Assembly (NCBI GenBank): GCA_020137815.1
Contig: CM035357.1
Span: forward strand, 3,244,528 to 3,308,527
Length of the DNA: 64,000 bases
Source of the DNA: Hormiphora californensis
Lineage: Eukaryota > Ctenophora > Tentaculata > Cydippida > Pleurobrachiidae
Direction of reading: 5' to 3'
Position numbers and translations under genes: made by a program. The notes under the pieces were generated by a model. It worked only from the letters and a program-made list of their open reading frames with translations. It searched no databases and was not told where the DNA came from. This document shows positions 43,791 to 59,015 of this stretch, in pieces (the stretch's first letter is position 1; every line of letters starts with the position of its first letter).

Positions 43791-45623
43791 ATGGTCAAAA
43801 AGCCGACTGCAGGAAAGGCTGGGAAATACGGTAGGAAACCAGCCGGTAAAGCAGATGGCGGAAAACCTGGTGGAAAACCCGGTGGTGGAGTGAAAAAGCC
43901 AAAGAAAATGACTAAAAGTAAGCCACCTACCACAATCAAAAAGGCTCTCGTCTCAAAGGAGGTCATGGAAGCCCTGAAGGAGAACCGGAAGGAGAAAAAG
44001 GAGAAAAGAGAGGAGAGTAAGGGTACTGATAAGAAGAAGAGAAAGTTCTCAAAAACAGTAGAGAAGAAAGAGCCGAAGGAGAACTTGACTGGAAAGCGGC
44101 TGAAAAAAGCGAGGCAAGCTTTCGATAACCAAGAGTACGAGGTGACGGTGAAAGTGAAAAAGTTGTGGGAGAAAGCCCGTGAGAAGGGTTTACCAGTTGA
44201 CAAAAAGCAGGAAATTATCACTGAAATCAAGGGACTCATCGAGGGAAAAGTATCATCTCTGATCTTCAAACACGATCTCGCTCGAGTGTTCCAGTTAATC
44301 CTACGAGAGGGGGAGAGTGTTCACAATACCTTCATTATTGAGGAACTGAAGCCTCACGTAATGGAGCTGGCTAAATCAAAATACGGCAAATTCACGGTGA
44401 AATGTATGCTGAAGCACTGCTCGGTTGCCCAGCGGAATATCATTTTCAAAACTCTGACCGGACATCTGAAGAAGTTGACCCTCCACGCACACGCTGTAAC
44501 TGTTGTTGATACCTTCTACAACGAGTACGCAACCAGTGAACAACGAACTGCCATGGTAACAGAATTCTACGGAAAAGAGTTTTACATCTTCAGAAGTACA
44601 CTCTCGGAGCACCTCTCAAAAGTTCTCGAACAGTATCCCAACAAAAAGGAGACTCTTCTCACGGAGCTCCTGTCCCTAACTCAAACATTTATTGAGAAGG
44701 GGCTAACTGGGTATATTATTGTACAACATCTCATGCTCCAATACTTCCTGCATGGACCCACTGAAACCATTCAAGAGCTGATATCGGAGAAACTATTGGA
44801 CCAGCTTCCAAACATAGTCCACACAAAAGAAGGTAGCAAGATCGCACAGAGGTGTATCTGGTATGGCAAGGTTAAGGACAGGAAAATGATATTGAAGAGC
44901 TTCAAAGGTCACGTGAAAGACATGGCATGTGACCCTCATGGGTACCTGGTTCTGTGCGCCATATTTGATACGATTGATGATACGGTGATGGTCAGGAAGA
45001 TGGTTCTGAATGAGGTCCAGAGTGAGCTAGATGGGATTGTTATGAGTGTCAGTGGGCGGAAGCTGTTGAAATATCTGATTGCAGGGAGAGAGAGTTCACA
45101 GACTCACAGCCAGGTGATCGAGAGTTTAAAAGTTGGCGAGGACAACACAATTTCTAAGAAAGATCCAGAGGTACGACGGCAGGAAATCCTAAAATCAGTC
45201 GCACCCGCGGTGGTTAAATACTGTGTTGAGAATGTTGAGAGTTTACTCCTGGACAACTCGACTGCATCTCTCATTCCCATGGTGGTCGAACACGCAGGTG
45301 GTGAGGTGGGTGAGATTCTGACAGCTCTCATTTCACACCTCACCACGGAGACGATGGAGAGTTATCCAGTTCATTTTACCCTCAAAAAGATTCTCAAGAT
45401 TGAGGGGAACAAGTTGGGAGAGATGTTGATAGGACAGGTTGATACTGAGACTGTGTGTGGATGGGTAAATTCTAACAGGGGAGCATGGACTGTGCTGAGA
45501 GTGTTGGAGTGTGCGGAGGGTGAGGGTAGCGACGGGTTGGTGGCTGCGTTAAAGAAGGTCGGAGTGGACATTTTTACAGAGTCAGCGGGTAGGGATGCCC
45601 TGTTTGAGTTTTTAAATAAGTGA
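43791..45623 (+). CDS. PUM3: PUM3 (Puf-A / Puf6-like) nucleolar Pumilio-repeat protein
   Basis: Family members bind RNA/DNA non-specifically in the nucleolus and act in 60S ribosome assembly (yeast Puf6). 610 aa from ATG 43791, close to the human length. This ATG follows an AG acceptor and begins the Lys/Gly-rich tail; the frame upstream runs into a CT repeat. Residues 1-100 are basic (KKEKREESKGTDKKKRKFSK). Pumilio-type repeats run from about 140 to 470, e.g. HVMELAKSKYGKFTVKCMLKH, KGLTGYIIVQHLMLQYF, HTKEGSKIAQRCIWYGKVKDRK and ACDPHGYLVLCAIFDTIDDT. The CPL domain follows (IVMSVSGRKLLKYLI to the C-terminus). Single coding exon, + strand, downstream of the ABCB10-like gene; no shared function is implied. 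Confidence 0.93.
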   Translation: MVKKPTAGKAGKYGRKPAGKADGGKPGGKPGGGVKKPKKMTKSKPPTTIKKALVSKEVMEALKENRKEKKEKREESKGTDKKKRKFSKTVEKKEPKENLTGKRLKKARQAFDNQEYEVTVKVKKLWEKAREKGLPVDKKQEIITEIKGLIEGKVSSLIFKHDLARVFQLILREGESVHNTFIIEELKPHVMELAKSKYGKFTVKCMLKHCSVAQRNIIFKTLTGHLKKLTLHAHAVTVVDTFYNEYATSEQRTAMVTEFYGKEFYIFRSTLSEHLSKVLEQYPNKKETLLTELLSLTQTFIEKGLTGYIIVQHLMLQYFLHGPTETIQELISEKLLDQLPNIVHTKEGSKIAQRCIWYGKVKDRKMILKSFKGHVKDMACDPHGYLVLCAIFDTIDDTVMVRKMVLNEVQSELDGIVMSVSGRKLLKYLIAGRESSQTHSQVIESLKVGEDNTISKKDPEVRRQEILKSVAPAVVKYCVENVESLLLDNSTASLIPMVVEHAGGEVGEILTALISHLTTETMESYPVHFTLKKILKIEGNKLGEMLIGQVDTETVCGWVNSNRGAWTVLRVLECAEGEGSDGLVAALKKVGVDIFTESAGRDALFEFLNK

Positions 45624-47196
<1,573 letters not shown>

Positions 47197-50100
47197 ATGA
47201 GTACGAGTGAGAGTGAGCTGTTGGTGGTGCTGGTTGACCTCCACCCAGTATGGTGGGCTGATCACAAGCTCAGTGAGGTGGTCCAGAGCGTTCTTGTGTT
47301 GCTGAATAGTCACCTTCTTAACAACCCTCTCAATCAGGTAAAGTTGTGTTTGTCATTCCTGAGATAATCACCGAGTCATTACATCAACTAATTGATCATG
47401 AGACTCATATCGAACGTTGCAACACATGAACTTATTATCAATGGATTAGTTATTCATAGGATCATGATACTTCTTTTCCTGCTATCCTCCCCCCCCCCCC
47501 TCAACTAAGCCTCTATCGTTCTTCTTGCTGAATCAGGTTGCTGTATACGGTTACCTCCACTAACCCTTATCATTCTCCTTGCCCCATTGCAGGTTGCTGT
47601 ATACGGTTACCTCCACTAACCCTCTATCCTCCTCTCCCTGTCCCACCAGGTTGCTGTATACGGTTACCTAAACACGGGTGTCCACATGCTCCACCCTACC
47701 CCCGATTCAACAGTCACGGGAGAGTGCAAGAGTGGAAAGTTCGAGGGATTTGATCAAATGAACACCCAGTTGGTGCTAAATGTCAGGGATATTGTGCTGG
47801 GATGTGATGAGCCCGAACCACACCAGGCCGTAGATGGTGAGTTGTGTGTCACGTGATGCCCATATATGGAGTTGTGTGTCACGTGATGCCCATATATGGA
47901 GTTGTGTTGTAGGCCCTGTTGGTGCCTCTCTTGTTCCTAATAAACACACTTTAAAATGTATGTCCCTTTTTCTGTATAATCTCATTTTTGAATGCATAAT
48001 GACATTTAGAATTTGGATAGATGCAAGTGAAAAAACGACCGTTTCACAACAAGGGTTGTAACATAGATATTGTGTTAGTCAGGATTCTGAACTCAGCCTT
48101 ACTGCCAACAAAAAAAACAGGTTAAAAGAACCACAGTACTTCCACTGAGAGAAATCTAGCTCACTATAGCTCACTACAACAAAACTCACTATCGCTTTGG
48201 GTTTATCCGCGGTTTACATTTCTCCCGGAGATTTAAATGACCGCTTTTTGGCTCTGGGTTTTACTTGTCGCCGAGGTCAACTCACTTTAATTGCTGACAG
48301 CTATATATATCCATACAGTTTTAATATCTCTCTCAGATAAAACTAAGTATCTGACAATGTCATTACTTCTACATGTGACACACGTAATGACCGTTGTGGG
48401 GTAAACTGAATACTAAATACTAGTTGAGATATCTTCCCCTTTTTGTTTGGCTGTCTTGGCAGTACAGGACTTTTGAAAACCTTTAAAATGTGTCCTAATA
48501 AAGATCATAGGGGGAAGAAGGAGATGAGAGAGAGAGAGAGAGAAGCGAGAGAGTAGAGAGAGAGACAGAGCGGAGAGGAGAGCGCGAAAGAGAGATAGAC
48601 GCGGAGGTAAGGAGAGAGCTAGAGGATATGTGAGTGAGAGCTGATAGAGAGAGTTACTAGATAGTAGATAGATGGATAGATAGCGCGAGGCGTAGATAGC
48701 GAGAGGTAGGAAGCTCTATCGTTAGATCGTATCTCTATATCTCTCTATCTCGCAAACCTATATCTCTATCTCTTTCTCTCTCTCTCTCCTCTCTCTCTCT
48801 CTTCTTCTCTACCTCTTTCTCTGTTGTGCAAGGGGGGGCCGGCTGAAGTTTTTGAAGTTTGAAGTTTTCCACCCTACTTTTTGAGTTTTTGAAGTTTTTG
48901 AAGTTGACTTCAAAAACTTCAAAAACTTCAAAAACTCTAAACTAATTTTATATGCTATCAGTGACTATTATTACACTTGTTTAGGTTAGTTTCATGCTTA
49001 ATACATATTGTGGCAAAGTTATCCGTCCTTGTCTGCCCTTTTTCTACCACAAATTAGGATATTTACAATGATTACTAGCCATGAAATCCATGGCACAATT
49101 TAGTGTAAAAAATTTAAATTTTTTGTAAAAACAGATTTTATTTTCATTCTATAACTCAAAAAATTGCCTAGAAAATGCTAAGAAAGTGTTTAAAAATTAT
49201 GAAGTAAATTTTCAAAATTTTTTTTGGGGCCACACCCTTTTTGCCAGTTTCACAAAATGCAAATTTTTTATGAAGGGAGTAGTGAAAAAGATATGGACAC
49301 CAAAATCATCAGCGGCCTCGAGTTAGTGGGGGTACGTGCCAAAATGAAGTCTCCACCTCATCTAATTCGAGGGATAATGGGATATTTTCATAATTGTGTG
49401 TGTGCGCATGACTTTTTTTGGGCTAGACCAGTTTTTATGGTTTATGAGTGACTATAAGCTTTTTAAAGGGGTGCATCTTGTTCGGAATATGCAAGTTTAT
49501 ATACGAGTTATGAAGCAACATAGGGCCTATCTCCAACGGTTTAGGAGATAAGAGTTTTTGAAGTTTTTGAAGTTTTTGAAGTTTTCCACCCTAAGTTTCT
49601 CTTTGAAGTTGACTTCAAAAACTTCAAAAACTTCAGCCGGCCCCCCCCCCCCCATGGTAACACATTGGTTACGAAGTTACCCCTTGCCAGCGCGCGCGAA
49701 GGTGTCTTCGATACCAAGGTGTCTTCGTTGGTAACATAGGGCATTGCGATAGTAAGGCACGTTTTAGCGTGCCCGCAATGTAGGGGGAACTGCGTTACCA
49801 AGCCCGGTGGCACGCCAATTTGAAGCTGCCGGGAATGGCCAGAGAATAACAAAAAAGTTGCCGATTTTTCAATTTCACGATTGTAACAATCCTTGTTAAA
49901 TTTTACCAATTACCGACCAATTATACCAATTAGCTCCTTTAATTGACCCCGGAGAACTTCGAAAAGTAACTCATGTGATTCAGCGTATAAAAATTAGTGG
50001 GGATAGTGGGCAATGACATGAGTAATAGCCCATTCTAAAAAGTTGCTAATTACCGGCTAATTATGCCAATTAGCACACTTAATTGACCTCTGAGGTGATT

Positions 50101-53100
50101 AAAAAGTAGCTCACGTGATTCAGCGTCCCAAAATTAGTGGGGTTAGTGCTAAAACTTGATTAATTTAGAAAATTTCAATTTTTTATTTTCCGGCAGGAAA
50201 TCGTCAACTTTCCCTCCCCATTCCTAAGGAATATTCGAGGAATAAATATCGGCATGCCGATTTTTTAAAATACAGATTCAATGAAGTTAGAACTGATCTC
50301 TGGTGATTTCATCCACATTTTTAATTTAAAAGGACCAAATGGAGGCATGCGTCCCCAAAACTTCGCACAATTGTGAAAAATACGAATGTGTACTGAAACA
50401 CAAGGATTGTTTCTATCCTGAAATTTAAACATGGTCGCCGGCTAAAATCTTGCCGAAATTTAGGTCAACAGAGCTGACTTGCCGGAAGGAATGCCATTCC
50501 TAGATTCCTCACATTGTGCCACCGGGTTACCAAGTGTCTTCGATACCAAGGTAACACAGTAGTAGAGCTGCTGATCCGATCCTATTAGGATTATCCTAAC
50601 TAAACTGGCGTGAAGAACAAAAAGAATAAGGTGTAGAAGTCAAGAAAGATTGAAGTGGCCAATAGTTTATGAGGCGCATAGGATAAGGATGATTGGTGAT
50701 ATAAACTGGTCACCAAGCCCCCCCCCCCCCCCCCCCCCCGTGACCTCTAGTCTCCGGTTTAGCACCATTTAGCAATATATATATACCTTGGGTTGGTTAT
50801 TTCGGAAGTTCGGGGTATGACATGCGGTGGTTTGATCTTCTGATGGTGTTTGTGTATTTGTGTCTTTGCTTTGTACAGTTGTGTACTTGCCGTTGTTTGT
50901 ATCCACTATAATATCAGCGAAAGTTATGCTATGGCCCGAGGCTTTGTGTAACCTCACTGCATCCCCTTTGCTGTGACACAAAAATGTGTAAATTTGGTCT
51001 CTCTGGGTGAGACCTGAGGAGATCTGGAGGGTTCCACACAACTTCTGACTGGTTCCATTTGCAAAAACAGATACCATCAGAATTCAGATTGTTATGACCT
51101 TCTCTACACATATTCCAATTGGACATAGAATAAGGTGTAGAGGTCAAGAGAGATTGGAGTGGCCAAAAGTTTATTCTTGCTATCACTATGACATCAGAAA
51201 TTGGGATGAACCTGGTGCAATAGAACGTCGATAGTAGCAACAGCACATATATCAGGAAAACAGATCTGAATATGATGACTGAGTCGACACAACATTCACT
51301 GCCGAATGGTTAGACCAAGCTTCCGCTGAATAAGAATTTGTGGCAGGTCGGAAGAATCTCGACACCGAAATATATATGTATTTCAAATACATATGTATTT
51401 CAAATACACATGTCTATTTCAACTGAAATATATATGTATTTCAAATATATATGTATTTCAAATGCTAATGAGGGGGATGGACATATGATACGATTCTGGA
51501 ACGCCTTATTAGCAGTGGGAGACAATACGGGATATGAACCATGTGATTCGGGGAAGCTTATTAGCAGTAGGAGACGATACGAGATATGGTCACGGTCAAA
51601 AAGTCTGCTGAAAATCGATATATTTTTGAATTTACTCAATCGTGGATAAGATCATCTCCATGGACAAATTTTCCGAACTCAACCCACTCAAAATTGTTCA
51701 AATCATACTACTTACTAAGCAAATTGTGTAACGGAGATCACCTAGCAACTACACTTGCACGTGCAATTATTAGAGGGACTTGGAGGCCTAAAGAGTTTCA
51801 AACTTTCATCAACTACAACGTAAAACTATTTATTGAGTGAAAAAAGGCTAAAATACAGGGAATAAGATCGGGAGTGCTTATAAATTAAAGGACAGCATAT
51901 ACTTCGGAAACTAAACTGGCTATCATCCACTCAACACATCTCTAACAATAGAATAATACTAACAATATCAATCATCCATCATGGTCGTAAGTTCACCTGT
52001 CCGTATTGTTTGTGCATTCATTGTGTATAGTTGATATTGTGAATGTAATTGATTATTTAATAATTAAGAGTAAGACAAGACATAGCTTGAGAGTGTGCCC
52101 CAGACAGACCAACATACGATAAATATCAACTCAGACCAAGACCCTCTCAAAGGCAAAATGTTACCTACCCGACCAAGACCCTCTCAAAGGCAAAACGTTA
52201 CCTTTTTCAAGAACAAGACCCTCTCAAAGGCAAAATGTTACCTACCCGACCAAGACCCTCTCAAAGGCAAAACGTTACCTAACGGACCAAGATCCTCTCA
52301 AATGTTCCAGAAATTTAAACCATGAGTCTCTTTCTCTCCCAGGGGAGAGAAAGGGACTCAGCGCCATAGTTGCCACATACCCGGGTTGGTATGGAGGTTT
52401 GCTGAGCGTATCCCATGGTTTAGTGACAAACAAACAAACAAACAAACAAATTGTGTAACGGAGATCACCTAGCAACTACACTTGCACGTGCAATTATTAG
52501 AGGGACTTGGAGGCCTATCTGCCGGTTGTAGTTGGGTACCAAGGGCCAATTCAATTCTGCACGTGCATTCTTTTACTTCTGTCCTGATGTCTAGCTCTTC
52601 CACCCCAAGCGCTATTCGGCAACGGTTATATAGGTCCAGAAGATCTGCTGCTGTCAGGGAGCAGGCTAGAGAATATGACAGATTACGCCAACGTGTTCAA
52701 GCGAGCCAATCAACGGACAACGACTACGGATAGCTTTACCCAACGTCGCCCAAGGGTGATTACTCGGGGATTACTCCAGTCGAATATAGAAATCTCCGAA
52801 TCGGCTACATAGCGGCGAAGTTTTCACGTGATGAGTTTCTGGAACAGCACTGCACCTCCATGACATTGATCTCTTAAATTCTCACCTTGACATTGTCAGG
52901 AGACAGGAAGCCCAGAGCGTACAACAACATGGGTAGGGAGAAAGTGAGATATAGGCTAGGAACGGATGGTGCATGTGATGTCAGCGTTCCCTAATCCAGC
53001 TACCATTTCCCCGAAATTCGCCCGTAGGGCGAACGGGCCTACTAGTTTTATTAATCTGAAAAGTCCAATTTAATTGCTTTATCTGTTTCTCTGTAATCAG

Positions 53101-56100
53101 CACTTAAAAAGTGTGGATAACAAATCGTGTGGATAACGGGCTCAACCGCATGATGATCGTGCTAGCAATTTGAAATTTTAGTATACACAAGAATGGGTAC
53201 TCACAATATGAATTAGTTTGGTTTTATCAATATTTTTACTCAACTTAAGTGGATAACAGCAGTTTCCATCATAAATCGTTACTCAACCGTATGAAAGAGA
53301 GTACATTTGGTATTTATTTCGGGTTTATTGGCTAGAGCTAACATTTTTCTTCGAAAATAAGCTTCTACTTTAACAAAAGGATAACTCAGCCGGTGTGGAT
53401 AACCATTTTTGTACCCCTTGGTCAGCATTAGACATTTCGATTCTCATTTATCCACATCGATTGAGTAAGTTATATGACCAGGAAATTACAGGTAGAGACC
53501 AACCTCAACCAACAAGGGCAGTTTCCGAGCAAAAATTAACTCAACCGGTGTGGATAACGTCTCTTTGCTGTTAAGAGGATTTTAGCGGAAAATCGAAGTT
53601 ATCCACACTTGTTGAGTATCTAATTGGAGCTAATCTAGCTTGTTCATTGATTTGGTATCGATTAGGAATATTTCACAAGTTGAGTAACCAAAATTGTGGA
53701 TAATTTACGCATCTTCAAGTTTGGGAGGCTGTGTATCCACAATGGTTGAGTAAAACTTGCTCAACCGTATATGAGGAGGTTCCCACAACAATTATAATTG
53801 CAGTTATCCACAAAATTGAGGAATAGTTACAAAGATTACTCAACCAGGTGGATATTCATAAAACTTGTGTTTTTATCCACACTGGTTGAGCAATCGATTT
53901 AATTATTTAAAATTAGTAGAATTTAAACATATTTTGACCTGCTTACAAAATTTTAAGTGTCTAGAAGGTGTCTAAGTGGTCTAAAAATTTGTTTCAGTAA
54001 TTTTGGTCGATTTTTTGAAACCCAAAATATCGAAATTTCAGCAGACTTTTTGACCGTGACCATATAGAACATGATTCGAGGAAGCCAATCAAGAGTGTTA
54101 GACGATATGGTCACGGTCAAAAAGTCTGCTGAAAATCGATATACTTTTGAATTTACTCAATCGTGGATAAGATCCTCTCCATGGACAAATTTTTCGAACT
54201 CAACCCACTCAAAATTGTTCAAATTTTATTAATCTGAAAAGTCCAATATAATTGCTTTATCTGTTTCTCTGTAATCAGCACTTAAAAAGTGTGGATAACA
54301 AATCGTGTGGATAACGGGCTCAACCGCATGATGATCGTGCTAGCAATATGAAATTTTAGTATACACAAGAATGGGTACTCACAATATGAATTATTTTGGT
54401 TTTATCTATTTTTTTACTCAACTTGTGTGGATAACATCAGTTTCCATCATAAATCGTTACTCAACCGTATGAAAAAGAGTACATTTGGTATTTATTTCGG
54501 GTTTATTGGCTAGGGCTAAAATTTTTCTTGGAAAATAAGCTTCCACTTTAACAAAAGGATAACTCAACCGGTGTGGATAACCATTTTTGTATCCTTTGGT
54601 CAGCATTAAACATTTCGATTCTCATTTATCCACATCGATTGAGTAAGTTATATGACCAGGAAATTACATGTAGAGACTAACCTCAACCAACAAGGACAGT
54701 TTCCGAGCAAAAATTAACTCAACCGGTGTGGATAACGTCTCTTTACTGTTTAGAAGATTTTAGCAGAAAATCGAAGTTATCCACACTTGTTGAGTATCGA
54801 ATTGGAGCTAATCTAGCTTGTCCATCGATTAGGTATCGATTAGGAATATTTCACAAGTTGAGTAACCAAAATTGTGGATAATTTACGCATCTTCAAGTTT
54901 GGGAGGCTGTGTATCCACAATGGTTGAGTAAAACTTGCTCAACCGTATGTGACGAGGTTCCCACAATAATTATAATTGCAGTTATCCACAAAATGGAGTT
55001 ATAGTTACAAAGATTACTCAACCAGGCGGATATTCTTAAAACTTGTGTTTTTATCCACACTGGTTGAGCAATTGATTTAATTATTTAAAATTAAAATAAT
55101 TTAAACATATTTAGACCTGCTTACAAAATTATAAGTTTCTAGAAGGTGTCTAAGTGGTCTAAAAATTGGTTTCAATAATTTTGGTCGATTTTTCGAAACC
55201 CAAAATATCGAAATTTCAGCAGACTTTTTGACCGTGACCATATGAGACACGATTCGGGGAAGGTTTCTATCGCTTTCCATCTCTATGACCCTATCCACAT
55301 CTCTGTGTCTCTCTTTCTTTCTCTTTCTTTCTCTATCTCCCTCTTTCTCTCTCACTTTCTCGAAGGGAGAAAGAGAAACATGGAGAAAGAGAGATACCCA
55401 TAACTTTTTACCGAATGATATGAGAAAAGTCATGGTTTAGCCATGCGAATTGAATGGATGATATCTTCTTGACCTCCCTGACCATTAGTCCTTCAATGCC
55501 GCCACCTCCTTCCAATCCGGTTTCTCTAGCTAAACCGACAATCTGCAAGAAACGACCGAGAGGCTAGGTGCCTACACCTGGTAGGCGGACTCTAGTGCTA
55601 ACGGACTCTATATATAAACCCAAGGAGGACTCTATATCTAGCCCTAACCTTTACACTAAACCCTAACCTCGAACCCAAATAACAGCCCTAACACTTCTAA
55701 ACGAGTATAGAGGCACAGCAAACTCTCGTTTCCGGCCTAACGGCCGAAATCTCGAGTTCGCTTTTCGTGATTTTAGCACTAGAGTCCGCTTACCGCCTAC
55801 ATCTACCTGCTAGGAAAGCGACGAAACGTATTTCCACGGAGCTCAACTGTCTTTTCTCATTCGAAAGAAAGACAGACAGACAGACAGACACAGCGATGTG
55901 GATAGGGTCATAGGGATGGAAAGCGATAGAAACCTTCCCCGAATCGTGTCTCATATCGTCTAACACTCTTGATTGGCTTCCCCGAATCATGTTCCATATC
56001 TCGTATCGTCTCCTACTGCTAATAAGCTTCCCCGAATCACATGGTTCATATCCCGTATTGTCTCCCACTGCTAATAAGGCGTTCCAGAATCGTATCACAT

Positions 56101-58977
56101 GTCCATCCCCCTCATTAGCATTTGAAATACATATGTATTTGAAATACATATATATATTTCGGTGTCGAGATTCTTCCGACCTGCCCACAGACATTTCGAT
56201 TTTTGAGTTTGCCATACCTAGTGAATATGTAGGTACAATATATTGTAATATATATACCTTTTAGGCCAGAAAAAAAGAAACAACCCGTCTCCACATATGT
56301 TACAAATGATATTATATGTATAATTTTTTTATTTGGGGTTTTCCGAGAATAAATTCAAATTTTGAAATCGAATTTTAATAGGAACATGAATGGCACAACT
56401 GAAATCTATGGAAGTCCAGCACAGTCCATCCTTCTTGCGATCTACAGTTTCCTCGCTGCATTCTTTGGCCTCACTGGTAACGGACTTGTCCTATATTCCT
56501 CTATACGTTACGATGCCATCCAACTGGATGAAGTTTCTGTGGAGTTCCTGAGAAACCTAGCTCTTGCAGACATTCTCTATACTGTCTGTGCTTCTTTGCC
56601 CCAGTTTGTCACCTTTGCCTCACGCCGCTGGGTCATGGGTCCGGTCTACTGTATTATACAGGGTGAGATTGGTATAATACCCGGGTCTGTGAACACACTC
56701 ACCGTGTTCGCTATATCGGCATACCGACTAAAACTAGTCATCTCGCCCTTCCATCACATCTCACTGCGAACAGCCCGGATTCTAATTGGGTTCATCTGGC
56801 TCCTTGCGTTTACTCCCATTGCAGTAGTGGAGGTGTACCGACTGGAAAATACCTTCGTACCGTACATTGCGAGGTGTATTCTCAGTGACGTTTACCAACA
56901 CGATGACGCTCGGTTACCCTTTATGATATTTATTGGACTCATCGTGTTCCTACCCCTTTTTGGTATTATTGCTACCAATTGTGTGCTTTTAGGGGTCGCT
57001 CTTCGGCTTACAAGCTCCAGAAATAACGGTCCAAGTCGCGGAATCAACTTCAACTTCAAGGCCCTTCTGGTTATTCTATCTTTATCTGCATTTTTCATGG
57101 TAAGTTGGGGTCCCTACCTTGTCTACACATTTGTCATGCTCAAGACAGACAAGGCCCCCCACCATTTCGCCCTAGCAGCTTTCCATTTGCTCCTCCTAAA
57201 TGCCTTTGGTAACCCTTTTCTCTACACCCTCACCAACAAAAGATTTGGCCGGTATGTCTACAGTCTGTTCTGTGGTATGCTGAGGAAACGGAACGTTGTT
57301 GCTGGATCTATTCCTAAGAAACAAAGTAGAACTAGCTCTAACCCAACCACTAGACTGTAAAAGAGTTGGTAGTAAACCTACCCCTGAACGCGAGGCCGTA
57401 CCGAACACGCTCCCGGAGCGTAATAGGGGTGACTTCGTAACCAAGTAATAGAGATAGGGAGACCCTACTATAAGGAACGCAGAATTAAACCTTTACATTT
57501 ACATGGTCAATGATGATTTGGAATTTGTACGTCGCGTGTGCAATGTGTGTTTTTTGTTTGTTTTTGTTGTTGTGTTTTTTGTGCCTTTCAAATGAATTTC
57601 GAAAACCATGAAACCCGACGTGTGATTAATTAAAGTTAAACTACCATAATCATGCATCATCTTCTAATTAGTTTAAACTAACCGCCTCCTGTAACATGTT
57701 ATTGAACAGTCCTCACATGATGTCTCATACCAGTGTCTGCAGTGATTTACCCCTTGCAGCAGGTCCCTCACCTCCCACTATAATAGGTCCCACCTCCTTT
57801 CTCCCAGTATCACCCCCTGCCACCCCTTGCAGCAGGTCCCTCACCTCCCACAATTACAGGTCCTACTTCCTTTCTCCCAGTATCACCCCCTGCCACCCCT
57901 TGCAGGTCCCTCACCTCCCACTATAATAGGTCCCACCTCCTTTCTCCCAGTATCACCCCCTGCCACCCCTTGCAGGTCCCTCACCTCCCACAACAACAGG
58001 TCCTACTTCCTTTCTCCCAGTATCACCACCTGCCACCCCTTGCAGGTCCCCCACCTCCCACTATAACAGGCCCCACTTCCTTTCTCCCAGTATCACCCCC
58101 TGCCAAGTGCCACCCCTTGCAGGTCCCCCACCTCCCACAACAGGCCCTACTTCCTTTCCCCGGTGCGAAATGTTGGCCAATTTATCAATCTAATTGATAT
58201 CACTTTTATGCTTAAATTTATGACTTATTGCACTCCCATCATCATTACACGCTAGTGGCGCTTGCCAGCGCTGCTAAATTTTTTCAGGTGCTAACACCGA
58301 CCATTATATGTACTCCTAGATAGTAGATATAATGTCAAAAGTAGTTTTTATTGCTCGGATAGTCTTTAAAACTGCTGGAATGCACGGAATGCATATGTGC
58401 ATTTAAGATACTCCTGGGGGCCCTTGCCGGCGCTACGAAATTTTTCAAGGGCTAACACCGACCATTATTATGATTCAGTGATATACAACTCTCAGTGATA
58501 GTGAGAGAGAGAGATTCGCACTCTAAAATTGCTCTCCAATGCGACATCAATACAGGGTGATATTTTCCAATGCACCAGCAATGCATTGCTGGCGCATTGG
58601 AAAATATCACCCTAAAAATATCACCCTCATAGAAAAAAATTATAGCACTTTTTTCGACCGGATTTCACATTGATAACACCTTGAACAACGTTTCGCACTG
58701 GGTTCCTTTCTCCCAGTATCACCCCCTGCCACCCCTTACAGCTATATATCCACAGTTTTAATATCTCTCTCAGATAAAACTAAGTGTCTGACAATGTCAT
58801 TACTTCTACATGTGACACACGTAATGACCGTTGTGGGGTAAACTGAATACTAAATACTAGTTGAGATATCTTCCCCTTTTTGTTTGGCTGTCTTGGCAGG
58901 TACAGATCTTTGAAAACCATTATATATGTGTCCTATATACAGATCATACTCGAATATAGCTCTAGCGCGAGAGAGAT

Positions 58978-59015
<38 letters not shown>

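Larger units (their letters stand above)
51586..54063. mobile_element. Motif-array TIR transposon, copy 1 (interrupted by a Helitron)
   Basis: The TIR ATGGTCACGGTCAAAAAGTC..TGCTGAAA is found at both ends. The interior is rich in GTGGATAAC and CTCAACC motifs. A 1,343-bp Helitron sits at 51703-53045. Without it the element matches 54107-55241 almost completely. No ORF remains. Confidence 0.85.
51339..56184. repeat. 4.85-kb block bounded by ~240-bp inverted repeats
   Basis: Sequence from TGTGGCAGGTCGGAAGAATC (51339 on), through TATTTCAAATACATATG repeats to GGAGACGATACGAGATATGG (about 51590), recurs inverted at about 55957-56184. Within the block lie two copies of a TIR transposon and a Helitron. 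The whole block is in GTF2H3 intron 2, just upstream of GPCR1. Confidence 0.8.

Noticed and set aside
44376-45571. Minus-strand frames within PUM3, such as 45104-45346
   Set aside because: They are shadows of the well-supported PUM3 frame on the + strand.
47776-48061. Frames on both strands reading IWASRDTQLHIWASRDTQ or HIWSCVSRDA
   Set aside because: Translation of the 30-bp CACGTGATGCCCATATATGG repeat after the GTF2H3 donor.
53046-55241. A bacterial-type replication origin because of many TTATCCACA (DnaA-box) strings
   Set aside because: Surrounding genes and introns are animal, the element has transposon TIRs, and there are no dnaA, AT-rich unwinding or bacterial genes.
55640-55700. Telomeric repeat remnant
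   Set aside because: CCCTAACC-like strings occur only two or three times and irregularly inside a small inverted-repeat element.
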